Shown here piece after piece: positions 34,555 through 45,936 of a DNA stretch of 64,000 bases. Origin of the DNA: Oreohelix idahoensis (lineage: Eukaryota; Mollusca; Gastropoda; Stylommatophora; Oreohelicidae); contig JAMPIV010000585.1 in the NCBI GenBank assembly GCA_024509875.1, positions 682,001 through 746,000 on the forward strand. Reading direction: 5' to 3'. Made by a program: the position numbers and the translations under genes. How positions within the stretch are numbered: position 1 is the first letter of the stretch; every line of letters begins with the position of its first letter. The notes beneath the pieces were generated by a model. The model was given only the letters and a program-made list of their open reading frames with translations, was not told the DNA's origin and did no database searches.

Positions 34555-34990
34555 AGCGCCTGAAAGGGGGAGCAGTGAATAGGAACACTGAAACCTACCA
34601 CGCATGTCATAAGAAGTGAATAAGAAAGGTTGGGCATGGGGCCAGCCACCCTATTATATAGAGGTTTTAAGCCACAAAAAACTTCAGGAAAACAATATGG
34701 ACAGGTCTACTAAAGAAAATATCTAGGTCATCCATTCAAGACCAAAGAAGGTGCTCTGGTAATGAGGCGAATGTTGCAGTTATGAGAAAGTCAAAAGGAA
34801 TCTGGGTTGCTGGCGTGCCTTTTTTTTTTCATCTAAGAAAATCTCAAAAATTTCACGTGGAATATTCATACATTAAACGAACAAGGTAAAACTGCAAAAG
34901 AGGCAGCAGAAATGTGAATTATAAGAATGATATCCTGGGACTGCAAGACAAGGTGGAAGGGCACAGAGAGGATGAAACTGGTTACAGGAG
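34555..34990 (+). mobile_element. LINE 5' leader and endonuclease start, fragment
   Basis: Near 34860-34940 the frame reads IRTLNEQGKTAKEAAEM then a stop and SWDCK, the decayed start of an AP-type endonuclease (compare NVRTMNETGKLKQVTAEM at 4700). The preceding 300 bp resemble a LINE leader by position only. Confidence 0.45.
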
Positions 34991-35036
34991 AAACAATGCT
35001 GTCCCATACATGCCACACCTCAGACATGAAAAACCT

Positions 35037-35100
35037 GTACAAAAAATCCAAAAACCCTGTACAAAGACCCGCAAAACCTGTACAAAGACTGAAAAATGTA
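35037..35100 (+). repeat. Short tandem repeat, CCTGTACAAAGACC-like
   Basis: Three or four units of AACCTGTACAAAGACCCGCA type, about 24-26 bp each, with substitutions. Confidence 0.6.
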
Positions 35101-35412
35101 ACAAAAGAGTTAATTCATGTAAGAAATATATTCAATTAGATGGTTCTGCACCATCATAGTGACATGCGCCCTTTGCCTTTTTAAGCATGTCTTCACTTGC
35201 TTTAAAACCTAAACAACAGGAGTTAGAATTTATTTTGCATTGTAGAAATGCTGTAACTGTATCATCATTTAGTCTATTTCTGCAAAAAAAAATTAATACA
35301 GTTTATGGTGGAAATGAAGAACAGTTTGGTCTCTGTTCTATAGTGCCTAATAAAAGTATAGGTCTAAAGAGACCAGTAATAAGTGTTTTGGGTTAGGTTT
35401 ACTAATCTTAAA

Positions 35413-35416
<4 letters not shown>
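35101..35416. other. Unassigned sequence
   Basis: A 69-codon frame lies at 35187-35396, without a recognisable domain or splice context. I do not call it a gene. Confidence 0.4.

Positions 35417-35490
<74 letters not shown>
35417..35490 (+). repeat. (AT)n microsatellite
   Basis: About 72 bp of pure AT repeats, followed by a CATATATAA edge and a T run. Confidence 0.95.
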
Positions 35491-35495
<5 letters not shown>

Positions 35496-35886
35496 TAATT
35501 TTTTTTTTTTTTTTAAATTAAAGCTAGCAATGAAAATATAAACTGGCGCAACTAATCTCTATCAAACTTCAATAATTGGAATAGCCGTTAGGCCTATAGC
35601 CCAACTGGTAGCTTTAAATAGACCTACCCATACGACTTTTAGTGTCAATCAAACATTGATAGTAATTAATTATTTAATAAATATAGGCCTAGCCTAAATC
35701 ATTAGTTGACCGTAATGATGATCACCCAAGGCAAAATCGCATTGTTTTTTAAAGAAACGAAATCAAAACTAAGACGAGAAGTAGGCCTAGGCCTAACTCC
35801 AAATAGGCTAAACTTTTCTCTGATCGGGTTAAGATGCAAATTTGCCTTGCTTTTGTGTGTGTGTTTTTTTTCTTCAGTTTCATAAT

Positions 35887-36013
35887 TTGGTAATATCGGA
35901 CGCCGAACGCTTCGCATGTATTTTCGTACCATTTAGATTTAAGGTTAGTGTTACTAGCCTAAATGGTACGAAAATACATGCAGATCATTCAGTGACCATC
36001 ATTCCGATATTAC
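35887..36013. repeat. Imperfect palindrome around a 20-bp spacer
   Basis: GCATGTATTTTCGTACCATT at about 35914 is the reverse complement of AATGGTACGAAAATACATGC at about 35963. The outer words GGTAATATCGG and CCGATATTACC are also inverted. The whole could fold into a hairpin. No transposon ends or TA/TTAA duplication are evident. The surrounding 600 bp are rich in TAGGCCTA-like words. Confidence 0.8.
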
Positions 36014-36639
36014 CAATTATTTGTATTGTATTATTATTCAAATTTACATTTCTTACGCACTTTCTACAAGTTTTAGTGAAATCAAATAATATGAAGTGGT
36101 ATCCGCCTTTTTTTAAGCAGCCGTAAATAATAAATTAGGCTATGCTAAATCTTACGGGGAAAAAAAAAGCATAGCCTAGGCCTAAGTTATCTGACAGTTA
36201 AATCTAGCTTCATCTAAACAATGTTATTGTAATACTTTTTTTTAAAAATGAATTACTTACCAATACTAAACTGGAAATTAATCCTAAACAATAGGCTCGA
36301 CTCAGTGCTGCGTAATCGTTCAAATAATCAGTAACCTCGCACTAGCTTTAGCGAAAAATTGTGAATGAACACGCCACGCACATCCCACGGCAATTGAAAA
36401 ATAGGCAGCTTGATTTTCATTGGTTATTTTTTTTTTTTTAATCCACTTGGCTTAAAATCTCGCCGAATCTCATGATGCAAATTACGGAAAATTGTGTAGT
36501 GGCACAAAACGGTCGATTTATATGTATATTTAATAATTAGGCGAAAAAACCAGTACAGACGGTATGTACGGGCCATACACATCTGAAAACGCAAACACCC
36601 CATACAGATTATGGGTAAACCATAGCGTGTGGCATGTAT

Positions 36640-36830
36640 GCTGTCCTCAAGGCATGATGAAGAAAGTCCCAATACAAAAAATCAAGAGTTTTATATTCAG
36701 ATGTTGAGTCCATCCTATTATTTGGTTCTGAAACATGGAGGACAACAACAACTAAGAACTGACAGGCTTTCATAAAAGGGTCCTTGCATAGAACAGAAAG
36801 ACTGAAATAGAACAACAAGATCACCATTTT
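36640..36830 (+). mobile_element. LINE scrap, plus strand
   Basis: It encodes NSDVESILLFGSETWRTTTT, the segment after the reverse transcriptase core, matching NSNVKSVLLYGSETWRTTNT of the copy at 62713-63471. It then decays with stops. Confidence 0.65.
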
Positions 36831-36839
36831 TACTATTTT

Positions 36840-38105
36840 AAATTTAGTATTTTGAATTGACTATAATTATGTGTGTAGCATTCTTCCTACCCATATATCT
36901 CATGCATGGTTAAATGCTAGAGCAGGCTATTGTCTGCTGTTCTTTTGTGGGGGTGTAGGACTATCTTAAATGTGTTTATCTTTTCATAACAATTTGTGGT
37001 GATTGTGTCTTGTCTGTGGTAAGTTGGAGGTGTTATGAAACTGCTTCAAAGACGCATCCTTGGTACTGACATTTAGCAACCCATGCATTTTGAGTCTTCC
37101 TGAGACAAATAAATATGGTATTTAATCATTAACGTAGGATACCCCGACTAGAAGGTAGAGTAGATAATTGTGAGCAAGAAGGGTTGAGTCATCCATGTGA
37201 CTCCTACTGCTCATCTACCAAACTAATCATAAATGGCAACTAAGGAGGGTTGTGCTTGAGAGGCTGATTGCAGTTGTGGTCCATTGGTTATAAAAAGTGA
37301 AAGGACAATCAATAACTAAAGGTTTATGATAAGAAAGATGGAGCAGCAGTGGGTGTCCAAGCTGCCCTTGATGTTCATCAGTTAGATAGAGGATGTGGTA
37401 GGCATATTTGGTAGCATCATTAAAATTGGTGAGTTTTTTTCATTCCCTCTCATTTGTTTATATATATATTTGTTTTTAAAACTGTGTCATCCTGAAACTG
37501 ACACATGAACTTTTTTTATCTTAGTTTTACACTCAGGTATCCTCCACCGTGACTTGTTAGCTGGTACTGACTAGTGACTTGTGAAGTAATTAGTTTTGTA
37601 TTTTCTTTTACTTTGTTATGTTAGTTTGTGACTGGTTACATTTTTAAGTTAATGAGATAAAGAATTTCTGCTGTTGTATACAGTTTTATATATGCATATC
37701 ACATTTACTCTCACCTTCTTCCTCACTGCTCTGTCACTGTTTATCATTTATGTGCACTCTCAATCGTCTTCCAATGACATCTTCATTATCCATGCAGCAT
37801 AATTACTTCTTGTTTCGACTGCTAAATTTGTGAAATTCATACTCTTTTCTTGTGAACTTAACTGCATTTCATACTGTGAAAACAAAATTTTGTGTTTGTG
37901 CATAGCTAATTACTTCAGGAAATGTATACTTGAAGTATATTAAACATAGGAATATAAAATAATTTGAACTAAACTTGTGTTTTAAATTTATTGTCAGGAG
38001 AAGATAATAAATACATATTCAGTGAATTGAAAATAATCAGAAAACAAAATTTCTGCATATTATTGATGATCTCATCTTTTAACCTAAATGATTTAGCAGC
38101 CAAAT
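36840..38105. other. Unassigned 1.3-kb stretch
   Basis: AT-rich sequence without a supported ORF, repeat or RNA gene. Confidence 0.5.
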
Positions 38106-39120
38106 AGGAATGTTCCAGCAAGTAAAAAAGGGTGTCAGGCAGGGATGTGCACTGTCACCGGATCTGTTCAATCTGTACAGTGAAAATAAAATGTGATCTC
38201 TGGCGGACACAATATAAATAACTTGAGATACGCTGTTAATAAAGTCTTAATTGCAAAATGTGAAAAGGAGCTGCAGGAAATGGTTGATACAATAGTGATA
38301 GAAAATGGAAATAAAGGCCTTAGCCTTAATTAATAGCAAAAAGGCAGAAGTAATGGTCATCTCAAAGAAAAGGGCTTCCCCAGATTGCATTATCAAAGTA
38401 AATGGAACCATTTAAAAACAAGTCTTTCTTTCTTAATCGGAACCTCTTCTACCCCGTAAACAGAGTGTAGAGGTGACCCAAAGAGCACAAGGCTCTCGGG
38501 CAAAACATGCAATCAAAGTGTGTGACAAACTGGTGATTAGCCCATTGTGCTTAAAACAAGTCAATAAATTCAAATACCTAGGCACACTAATAACAATGGA
38601 TGGAAGATGAATCTCAGAAGTGAAGAGCAGAATAGCTCAAGCAAAAGCGGCATTCTACAAAATGAAGAGTATTTTATGCAACAATTCTTTGTCATTGGAA
38701 GTAAGAAAGAGAGTTCTTCACTATTATATAGAACCAATCCTGACATATGGGAGTGAATCATGGACAGTAGAGGCCACAGAGATGTGGTTTTACAGAAGAA
38801 TGTTAAAAATACCATGGACAGCCAAAAAGAGTAATGAGGATGTCCTGAAAGAGGCCAATGCGCAAAGGAAACTTATTTCACAAGCTAGAAAGAAGCAATC
38901 CACTTTTTTTGGGAATGTTATGAGAAGAGGAAAGCTGGAATATATCGTAACAACAGGTGAGATTGAAGGAAAAAGAGATAGGGGAAGACAAAGAGAGCAA
39001 ATACTGGACAGTCTGACATCGTGGCATGGAAAGAAGTCAACAGCATAATTGATAAATTGTACTGGAGACAGGAAGTTGTGGAGAGACATGATCTCCTATG
39101 CCACTTGGCACGGTACTTGA
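38106..39120 (+). pseudogene. LINE reverse transcriptase C-terminal part, degraded
   Basis: VKKGVRQGCALSPDLFNLYS starts the copy. The YADD region is lost to substitutions near 38210. A foreign or decayed piece lies at 38415-38530. Then FKYLGTLITMDGR, stop, and an open frame 38620-39048 give SEVKSRIAQAKAAFYKMKS, LTYGSESWTVEATEMWFYRR, LKIPWTAKKSNEDVLKEAN and KRDRGRQREQILDSL. It is 5'-truncated and inactive, and related to the family at 41530. Confidence 0.8.
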
Positions 39121-39870
39121 AGAAGAAAAAGAAGATTTGGCTATATCTGATTTAACCAAAGGTGTGTAATGAATATAGCTTTTTTATCATAGACTTTTTT
39201 GTATTTTAATAGTGATGCATTAAAATGTTTTTCTCAGAGTTTTAAAATAGTAATGTTTTTTTATGTAGTCTCAGGTTTTCAAATGAAATGCTGAAAAACG
39301 AGAAATATCCATTGTTAACTTTTTCTGTATTAATTGTTCTCATATTAATACATGTATTCCGTGCAATTGCTTAATGTGACTGTAACTTTAAAGTTTCACC
39401 TTGCTGTTGGTTAGTGTAATTTTTTACATATTGATGTGAGAAAAAAATAATGTTTCAATGTTTTTGTTGGTAAGAGTAACATCAATTTTTAAAATGTTTT
39501 TTCATTGATAAATGTAGAAATAAAATTGTACATCATGCACCAATATGTTAGTGATTCAGTGGGTGAATTATTTGACATCTTTAACCTTCCTGTAGTGTGA
39601 AGGTCACTGAAAGAACATCCCACTAGAGGTGGCAGTTATGCCACTCTGAATTTTGAAAAAAAAAAAAAAACCAGGTAGATGTTGAAAAATACAATGTCTC
39701 GAGAAATGATGTATATTTTATGACTAGCGGGTTTGCAGTATGGTATTTAACTTCAGAGTGAGTGGCAGAAATAAGGTTATTATTATGTGTTGAAGAAAAT
39801 ATTATTTACAAATAGCTGGCTAATGTCGAAACAAAATATTCACCATATGTAAGTTCAAGGAGCTGATAGG
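39121..39870. other. Unassigned sequence
   Basis: AT-rich sequence with an A run at 39657-39670. No feature is supported. Confidence 0.5.
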
Positions 39871-39871
39871 A

Positions 39872-39945
39872 AAGCATGGTGCTATCTCTGGCTAAGCTCT
39901 ACACCCCAAGGTAGAAGGGGAACGACTAAGTAAGTAATGTTAATT
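39872..39945 (+). mobile_element. Very short LINE tail of the (TAAG)n family
   Basis: Only the last 70 bp of the family are present: CTCTACACCCCAAGGTAGAA, then GGGGAACGACTAAG and TAAG. Confidence 0.7.
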
Positions 39946-40140
39946 CAAGGAAAGTTATTAATCTTTCCAACAAATTATGCACAATGTAAGTAAAAATGAC
40001 TAAAACTTAGTATCACAATAAAAGTGCAAAATTACACACTAGATAAACTAAGTTTAGGAAACATTTATAAGTTCTTATTACTGAATTAATGACGTTCAAC
40101 TTTCTCTTAGATTCTTGTATTTTGTACATTTTTCAAGATA

Positions 40141-40360
40141 TCTTTTGTGAGAGCATCCGATTGGCTGAGTGGTTACATCACTTGTCTCTCAGGGCAATGT
40201 TACCAGGTTCCGAGTTCAAAATTATCACAGTTTACCTAGTTGCATATGGGTTCTGGCTCTGCTCTTGAGTTAGGGTAAGGCAAAGTCAGCGAGGAAAGGA
40301 AGTGGTCATCTCATTCCATAAAGCTAGAACTAGTATAGTATTTGTCATGGGACTACCTTT
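40141..40360 (+). mobile_element. tRNA-like SINE
   Basis: GGCTGAGTGGTTACATCACT is an A-box region of the type found in tRNA-Leu or tRNA-Ser, and CCAGGTTCCGAGTTC sits at a B-box distance. A body with TGGGTTCTGGCTCTGCTC follows. The tRNA fold is not complete. Confidence 0.55.
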
Positions 40361-40567
40361 ATTACGAGGTAGCTTCAAAAAGTTCCAGGAATTTGTGTAT
40401 TGTATAGAAATAAGTAACAATACAATTATTTACACTACATTTCCTTCAGAATAGTTCCCTTTGGCAACTAAACACTTTTGCTAACGTCCATACAGCTGTT
40501 GGAAACATTCCTGGAACCCATTCTTTGACACTCTCTCAGCTGCTTTGTCGCATTGGTGATAACATCC

Positions 40568-41142
40568 TCAGCATCCTTGAATCTCTGCCCTTTCAGTGCA
40601 GATTTTAGGCAAGGGAACAAGAAAAAAATCAGGCGGTGCCAGGTCGGGAGAATATGGAGGATGTTCCAGGGCAGTCACATTGTGCGTTGTGAGGTACTGT
40701 TTCACCAGTAGGGATCGATGTGCTGGCACATTGTCATGCAGCAGAACCCAACTGTTTGTTCTCCATTTTTTGGGGCGTTTCCTTCTTATTGCATCTCTTA
40801 GACGATGGAGGATATCAACGTACATTTCTTCATTGCGGTATCACCATATGCTTTATTAACTCTTTCTATACGTGAGCTAAAACCGCATTTTTATGCGCAA
40901 GTTTTGCTATCGTTACCGTCGCGCGCCAGTTGAACTGGCGAGCCGTAAAATTGGTACTAAACCCACGCCACTTCATGGGGCTTGGCCGGATAGTAAGAGT
41001 TAAGCAAGGTTACTGTCTCTGAGGGTGACTTCTCAAGCAAAACACAAAATTTGACATTTGTACATTGTTCAATCAAGGACATTTTCAACTCTGACGATGC
41101 TACGTGCACACCACACAAACAAACTTCTGTTCGAGAGTACAT
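40568..41142 (-). pseudogene. Mariner transposase, deleted copy
   Basis: IEQCTNVKFCVLLEKSPSE is the N-terminal DNA-binding start. After the MITE, AYGDTAMKK continues it. The sequence then jumps to RRKRPKKWRTNSWVLLHDNV (second catalytic Asp) and LEHPPYSPDLAPPDFFL (third Asp). The central part, with the first catalytic Asp (TGDE motif), is deleted. The C-terminal end is also missing. The copy cannot be active but may be mobilised by a relative, since both TIRs are present. Confidence 0.8.
40860..40999. mobile_element. TTAA-flanked 140-bp MITE
   Basis: TTAA occurs at 40856-40859 and again at 41000-41003. The insert begins CTCTTTCTATACG and ends CCGGATAGTAAGAG, imperfect inverted repeats. It splits the mariner coding sequence between LLN and AYGDT, where the two sides join in frame once it is removed. 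TTAA targets point to the piggyBac superfamily. A similar end is seen at 23396. Confidence 0.75.
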
Positions 41143-41269
41143 GTGAAGGTTACATCAGCCATGTCATTTCCTCAAGGTCACTACCAACTTATAAAACTAT
41201 AATATCCATGACATAATCACTCATTCAAACATGATTCGACTATTCCTGGAACTTTTTGAAGCTGCCTCT

Positions 41270-41525
41270 TATTTATCTTTTGTGAAGTCATGCCTTAACA
41301 TCTTCCAAAAGTGATTTGGGTGGAATATCATGTAAGCAGTAACATATGCACTTTGATACTTCATGGCCCCCTTAGCAATCAGCCTATTCACAACTGTATC
41401 ACACGGTAGTTTATTGGTCTTTTTTTTTTTTTTTACAAGATTTGCTTGTGAGAAACACTTTCAATATTTCAAAATTAAAAATAATTGAATAAAAAAAAAG
41501 ATTTTCACTGAAAAAAACCAGAAAC
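41270..41525. other. Unassigned sequence before a LINE
   Basis: Contains T and A runs at 41420-41440 and 41490-41500 and no coding region. Confidence 0.45.
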
Positions 41526-41529
41526 ATAG

Positions 41530-43170
41530 ATGGTACTCAAAATACGGGGGGGGAGTAGCAACTCTGATATTATAGGTGGTAGTCAGCCTAATGCAACAGA
41601 ATGTTCAGACTTCAGAACAATCAACCTGATGAGTCATGCAATTAAGATACTGCTCAAAATCATACATGAAAGAATAAAAAGTATGGTAGACAGCGAAATC
41701 CAAGAAGAACAGTTTGGTTTTAGTCGGAACAGTGGAACAAGAGAGGCAATATTTTGCCTAAGAATATTAGCAGAAAAATATACAGAGGTCCAAAAAAGTA
41801 TGTACATGTGCTTCATTGACTATAAGAAGGCTTTTGAAAGAGTCCATCATGAGAAAATAATTGAATGCCTCGAAGACAGGTATTGATGGAAAGGATATAA
41901 GAATACTCGGTAACCTTTATTGGGAGCAAACTGCCACAGTAAGATCTGAAATTAATTATTCACCATATCATCATCATCTCATCTCAACCCGTAACCCGTC
42001 ATGGGTCGTAGGGGTGCCATGGTGGAAGCATCAGCAGACAGGGTCCTCCACTGCTCTCTATCCTCAGCAATGCGTACAAGTGTGGAAAAACCGTGCCCTG
42101 CCCATTCTTTGATGTTATCAGCCCAGGATTTTCTTTGCCTTCCTCTTCTCCGTTTACCTTCGACTGTTCCCTGGAGGATCATTTTCGAAAGGGAGTCATG
42201 ACGAGTTACATATATAGTTCACCATATATAGAAATAAAAAGAGGTGTCAGACAAGGTTGTGTGCTGTCCCCCTGCCTATTTAATCTATACACCGAAAAAA
42301 TTTTCAAACAGATACAGGAAATACCAGGACTGAACATCAGTGGAAGGTCAATAAACAACCTTAGATATGCAGATGATACCGTGTTGTTAGCTGAAAGCGA
42401 ACAGGAGTTACAAGATTTAGTGAAGCAAGTGAACAGTATAAGTCAAGAATATGGACTCGACATTAATATTGAGAAAACAAAAACTATGATAATTAGCAAA
42501 ACAGACGATAAACCCACATTAAAGATAAGCGTAAATGGGAAAATCCTGGAACAAGTCAAGAGCTACGTATATCTTGGTCATATAATAACAGAAGATGGCA
42601 GATGTGAAACAGAAATCAAGAAGAGAATAGGAATGGCCAAAGCTACATTCAACAACATGAAACATATACTGACATCTAAACAGTTATCTCACAAATTAAA
42701 ACTGAGAATCATAAAGTGTTATATATATTCTGCATTTCTGTATGGTGCAGAAACATGGACGATGTATAAGCATTTGGAATACAGAATTGAGGCTCTTGAA
42801 ATGTGGATATATAGAAGAATGGGGTGTATCTTGTGGAAAGAGATGAAAACAAATAAGGAGGTCCTAGAAAATCTAGGTATGAAAAGAGAACTAATGAGGG
42901 AGATCAAAGTTCGGCAGCTAAAATACTTTGGCCACATAAAAAGGCATAACACCTTGCAGAAGACCATAATAGAAGGGAGCGGTGAAGGCAAACGTGCAAG
43001 GGGAAGACAGCGCTATAAGTGGGAAGATAACATCAAGAGATGGACAGGAAAGAGTCTATCAGAGTGCACCACCAAGACAAGAGACAGAAGACGTTGGAGA
43101 TCCATTACAGCCAACCTTCATTGTGGAGATGGCAGCTGATGATGATGAGTCAGCCTCACAAATCTAGATG
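41530..43170 (+). pseudogene. LINE reverse transcriptase of the (GAT)n-tail family, interrupted by a LINE 3' end
   Basis: The copy begins inside the reverse transcriptase (CSDFRTINLMSHAIKILLKI), then CFIDYKKAFERVHHEKIIEC, where the usual FD is FE. A frame change follows, then a 249-bp insertion at 41969-42217. The ORF resumes with IEIKRGVRQGCVLSPCLFNL, NLRYADDTVLLAES, YLGHIITEDGR, FLYGAETWTMY, then KRARGRQRYKWEDNIKRW, and ends at 43137-43139 followed by GATGATGATG. It is a relative of the LINE at 20186-22072. Confidence 0.85.
41969..42217 (-). mobile_element. Nested LINE 3' end with 10-bp target duplication
   Basis: TTCACCATAT occurs at 41959-41968 and 42218-42227, the duplicated target. The insert starts CATCATCATC, which is a (GAT)n tail on the minus strand. 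The minus frame 42182-41979 encodes GKRRRGRQRKSWADNIKEWA, the C-terminus of a LINE of the same superfamily. It is a 5'-truncated insertion into an older LINE. Confidence 0.9.
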
Positions 43171-43840
43171 TACCCGGTAACTATGGAAGACCCAGAGTGA
43201 CTCGTAATGTATATAATATTACAGAACGTTTCTATTGAAGTGCTATGAGATGTCTACAACAGCATCTTAAGACCAAAAAGATTAGAAATGGAGGATTAAA
43301 CCCAAAATCTATTATGAATTGCACACAAGGTACACCAATGTGCCAGACTGGGGGAATAAAGGCAGATTACAAGAATGCGTTAAAGCACTCCTTACCAGTA
43401 ACTATCATTGCGAACCTACAGCACACATTTTAAAGTAAGTGGAAGAAAATGAATTCAGTATAATTCAAGGTTGAAATGGCAGTCAAATGATCAAAAGTTA
43501 ACAGGGCGGCTAAACAAAGCGGCCCAAAATAATATTGTTATTGTTGATCAGAATCGACATCACTGCACTCCGGACAAACCTATTGGTGCTCAGTGGCCCT
43601 CAGCAAATGTTGAAGGGTATGAATGCTAATTGTTCCTGTTGCACGTTGGCTGCATACACGCTGGATGCATCCTGTCATACGTCCATCCCTGCTGGTCTTG
43701 CGTTTGATGCAAAATTTCAAAATAATAAAAAGTGTGAGCAAAAATTGTAGCCCCGTGTTCTACATGGAACAAAAAAATATAATAGGGAGCGAATAATAAC
43801 GGAGGTATTTGCAACAAACAAAGCAACAGTTATACAATAG
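43171..43840. other. Unassigned sequence
   Basis: Short frames at 43245-43433 and 43535-43750 lack domains, codon pattern or splice context. No repeat is recognised. Confidence 0.45.
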
Positions 43841-44040
43841 GTCTGACTTGGCATTTGAGTTGAAAATTATTATTTTTGGATTATACTTGATTTATTTTGA
43901 TTTCCATATATCTTCCGATGCAATGAAGGCACCTCATGCTTTTTGTTTCCTTATTTTGATATCAGTATCTGTCCCTCAAACTTTGTCGATATTGCTGCCA
44001 AGATATATATGTACGGATTATACATATTGTAGGGACGTTT
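43841..44040 (-). mobile_element. LINE fragment, minus strand
   Basis: The DNA matches 63000-63190 (TTGCTGCCAAGATAT, ATGCAATGAAGGCACCTC, the YLGSNI-coding region). It is a short piece of the reverse transcriptase C-terminal region. Confidence 0.7.
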
Positions 44041-44084
44041 CTTCAAGTGCACTCGTGTTATCGTTTCCTACAGTTATTCAGTTC

Positions 44085-44230
44085 AAAACACGGCGGCGTC
44101 ACAGTGCACCCAGCTGTAAATGGGTACCTGACTCACTGGCAGACTTGGCATAAGTTAATTTAAGGCATATTGTAGAGCTAAAGATTAAGACATACGTGAG
44201 GTAGCATGCTCTTGAAGTAGGGAAAGCAAG
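44085..44230 (+). mobile_element. SINE fragment
   Basis: GCACCCAGCTGTAAATGGGT followed by ACCTGACTCACTGGCAGACT is a SINE body motif that occurs inverted at 31330-31360. The tRNA-like head is only partly visible. Confidence 0.5.
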
Positions 44231-44640
44231 GGCAGTGAGAAGGAGATCTGATTACCTCACCTCTCCAAGCTGGACTTACCATATTGAAGTATATAAAACT
44301 TTACTCCCCTATGAAGTATCTGCCATAGGACTACTTTTACTACTTGCATTTATTCGGACTAATGGACGGAATCAGACAAATACCAGAATAGCAGTGGAAC
44401 AAGATGTGAGAAAAAAACGCGGGCGTTGGATAGTATGCACAGTGAGGAAACCAGTTGATAGTGTCACAAGGCAGTTCTTGGGGTGGCATCATGAGGTAAT
44501 AGAAATAGAGGGAGACCAAAAAGCACACAGAGAAGGCAATTATAAACAGGCAAGAAAGTGATAAGACCAGTACATTGTAGAGGATAAGGGACAAAGAAAG
44601 AGCATGGCTACTACATCGTCAGGCATGTCGTACAAGGCGA
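44231..44640 (+). mobile_element. Degraded LINE or SINE sequence
   Basis: A plus-strand frame (44235-44561) includes RKKRGRWIVCTVRKPVDSVT. It might be a diverged LINE C-terminus by its basic Arg-rich composition, but no diagnostic motif is present. Confidence 0.3.
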
Positions 44641-44712
44641 CTAATATTAGGTTGTGCATGAAGGCTGGAAACCTCATCATGTAAAACAAATTGTCACAGA
44701 AATGCTTGGTGC

Positions 44713-45286
44713 ATGTAGATTGGTCCTTGGTCGCTGACTGACAAAGCAATAAGTGACCATCAAGCCTGGTGGCGTCTTGAATGGCAGCAAAAAACTGTCC
44801 CCACTTTGGTCCTTGGTCGCTGACTGACAAAGCAATAAGTGACCATCAAGCCAGGTGTTGTCATGTATGGCAGCAACAAACTGTCTCCACTTTGGTCTTT
44901 GGTCACTGACTGACAAAGCAATAAGTGACCATCAAGCCTGGTGGCGTCTTGAATGGCAGCAAAAAACTGTCTCCACTTTGGTCCTTGGTCGCTGACTGAC
45001 AAAGCAATAAGTGACCATCAAGCCAGGTGTTGTCATGTAAGGCAGTAACAAACTGTCTCCACTTTGGTCCTTGGTCGCTGACTGACAAAGCAATAAGTGA
45101 CCATCAAGCCTGGTGGCATCTTGAATGGCAGCAACAAACTGTCTCCACTTTGGTCCTTGGTCGCTGACTGACAAAGCAATAAGTGACCATCAAGCCTGGT
45201 GGCATCTTGAATGGCAGCAAAAAACTGTCTCCACTTTGGTCCTTGGTTGCTGACTGACAAAGCAATAAGTGACCATCAAGCCTGGT
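44713..45286 (-). repeat. 86-bp tandem array derived from a LINE 3' end, left part
   Basis: GCTGACTGACAAAGCAATAA or a one-base variant starts at 44733, 44819, 44905, 44991, 45077, 45163 and 45249, a strict 86-bp period. On the minus strand each unit encodes SATKDQSGDSLLLPF-like or KWRQFVAAIQDATRLDGH-like peptide. The latter matches the LINE C-terminus at 2180-2219 (KWNQFVVALQDATRCDGH). The array was therefore made by amplifying a LINE 3' end. It continues at 55149 beyond the nested elements. Confidence 0.9.
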
Positions 45287-45936
45287 TGTGACAGTGAGGC
45301 CTATTACCCCAGCATTATCCGTGCCAATGAGATAAGTTCATACATTTTTAGTAGCACCAATCAAAACCATCGACGGTGACAAGAACTCACAACACCGTCG
45401 AGCTAACTAAAAGTTAAAATCTTAAGGGGAGTTCCAGATAGAAGGCCTCGGTGAAGGTTGTGTTTGTACCTGTGAGTTGTTGAGAAGCCATGTTTGAGCA
45501 GTCTCATCTACGCAGAACCACATAGGCATTTCTAAGTTTTAATTCTTGAAGTTTTCCAGAATGAAGTTAGGTTGTGTTAAAGTTTAATGCTATCATTCAC
45601 ACAACAGAATAAAAGCAGTCGCTATATTCTGAACTAGGAGCGAAGACTGTGTAAGATAGTAACTCAAGTAAGTACATCTCGATTTCTTTCAGTCCCCAGC
45701 TAGAATTGATTTTATTAGGGGAAGAAAACCGAGAAACGGCTATAAATCACTTGAAAGTTCAGAAGCTGAAGAAAATATCACCTTTAAGTATTGAAAGTAA
45801 AAGACTCAACTACTTTTACTGAAAGTTATGGAAGTGAAGGTCAAAGTAACCTAGGTCATGAACCACATGAGATTTTATTGTATCTCACAGGATTACACAG
45901 AGAGAGAAGGAAAATACGGATACATGCAGAAAACCT
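45287..45936. mobile_element. Outer TGTGAC...GTCACA element, left part
   Basis: TGTGACAGTGAGG starts right after TGGT (45283-45286) in the tandem array. The other end, CCTCACGGTCACA, stops at 55148 and is followed by TGGT and the continuing array. Twelve of 13 terminal bases are inverted repeats, and TGGT is a 4-bp target duplication. Without the inner retrotransposon the element is about 820 bp. TG...CA ends and 4-bp duplication fit a solo LTR; a short TIR element is also possible. AATAAAAGC lies at 45609. Confidence 0.75.

Larger units (their letters stand above)
40375..41269 (-). mobile_element. Deleted mariner transposon with a MITE inside it
   Basis: The terminal inverted repeats are AGCTTCAAAAAGTTCCAGGAA-like: about 40381 at the left, and at the right the reverse complement TTCCTGGAACTTTTTGAAGC near 41245. 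TA lies next to each end (40373 and 41270). On the minus strand the N-terminal coding part is at 41142-40957 and the catalytic part at 40825-40568. They are separated by a TTAA-flanked insertion and an internal deletion. Confidence 0.8.

Noticed and set aside
35187..35396. 69-codon ORF after the zinc-finger gene
   Set aside because: No domain, splice or promoter context supports it.
44713..45286. Regular array resembling a CRISPR
   Set aside because: Units are 86 bp with no variable spacers and match a LINE C-terminus. The context is eukaryotic.
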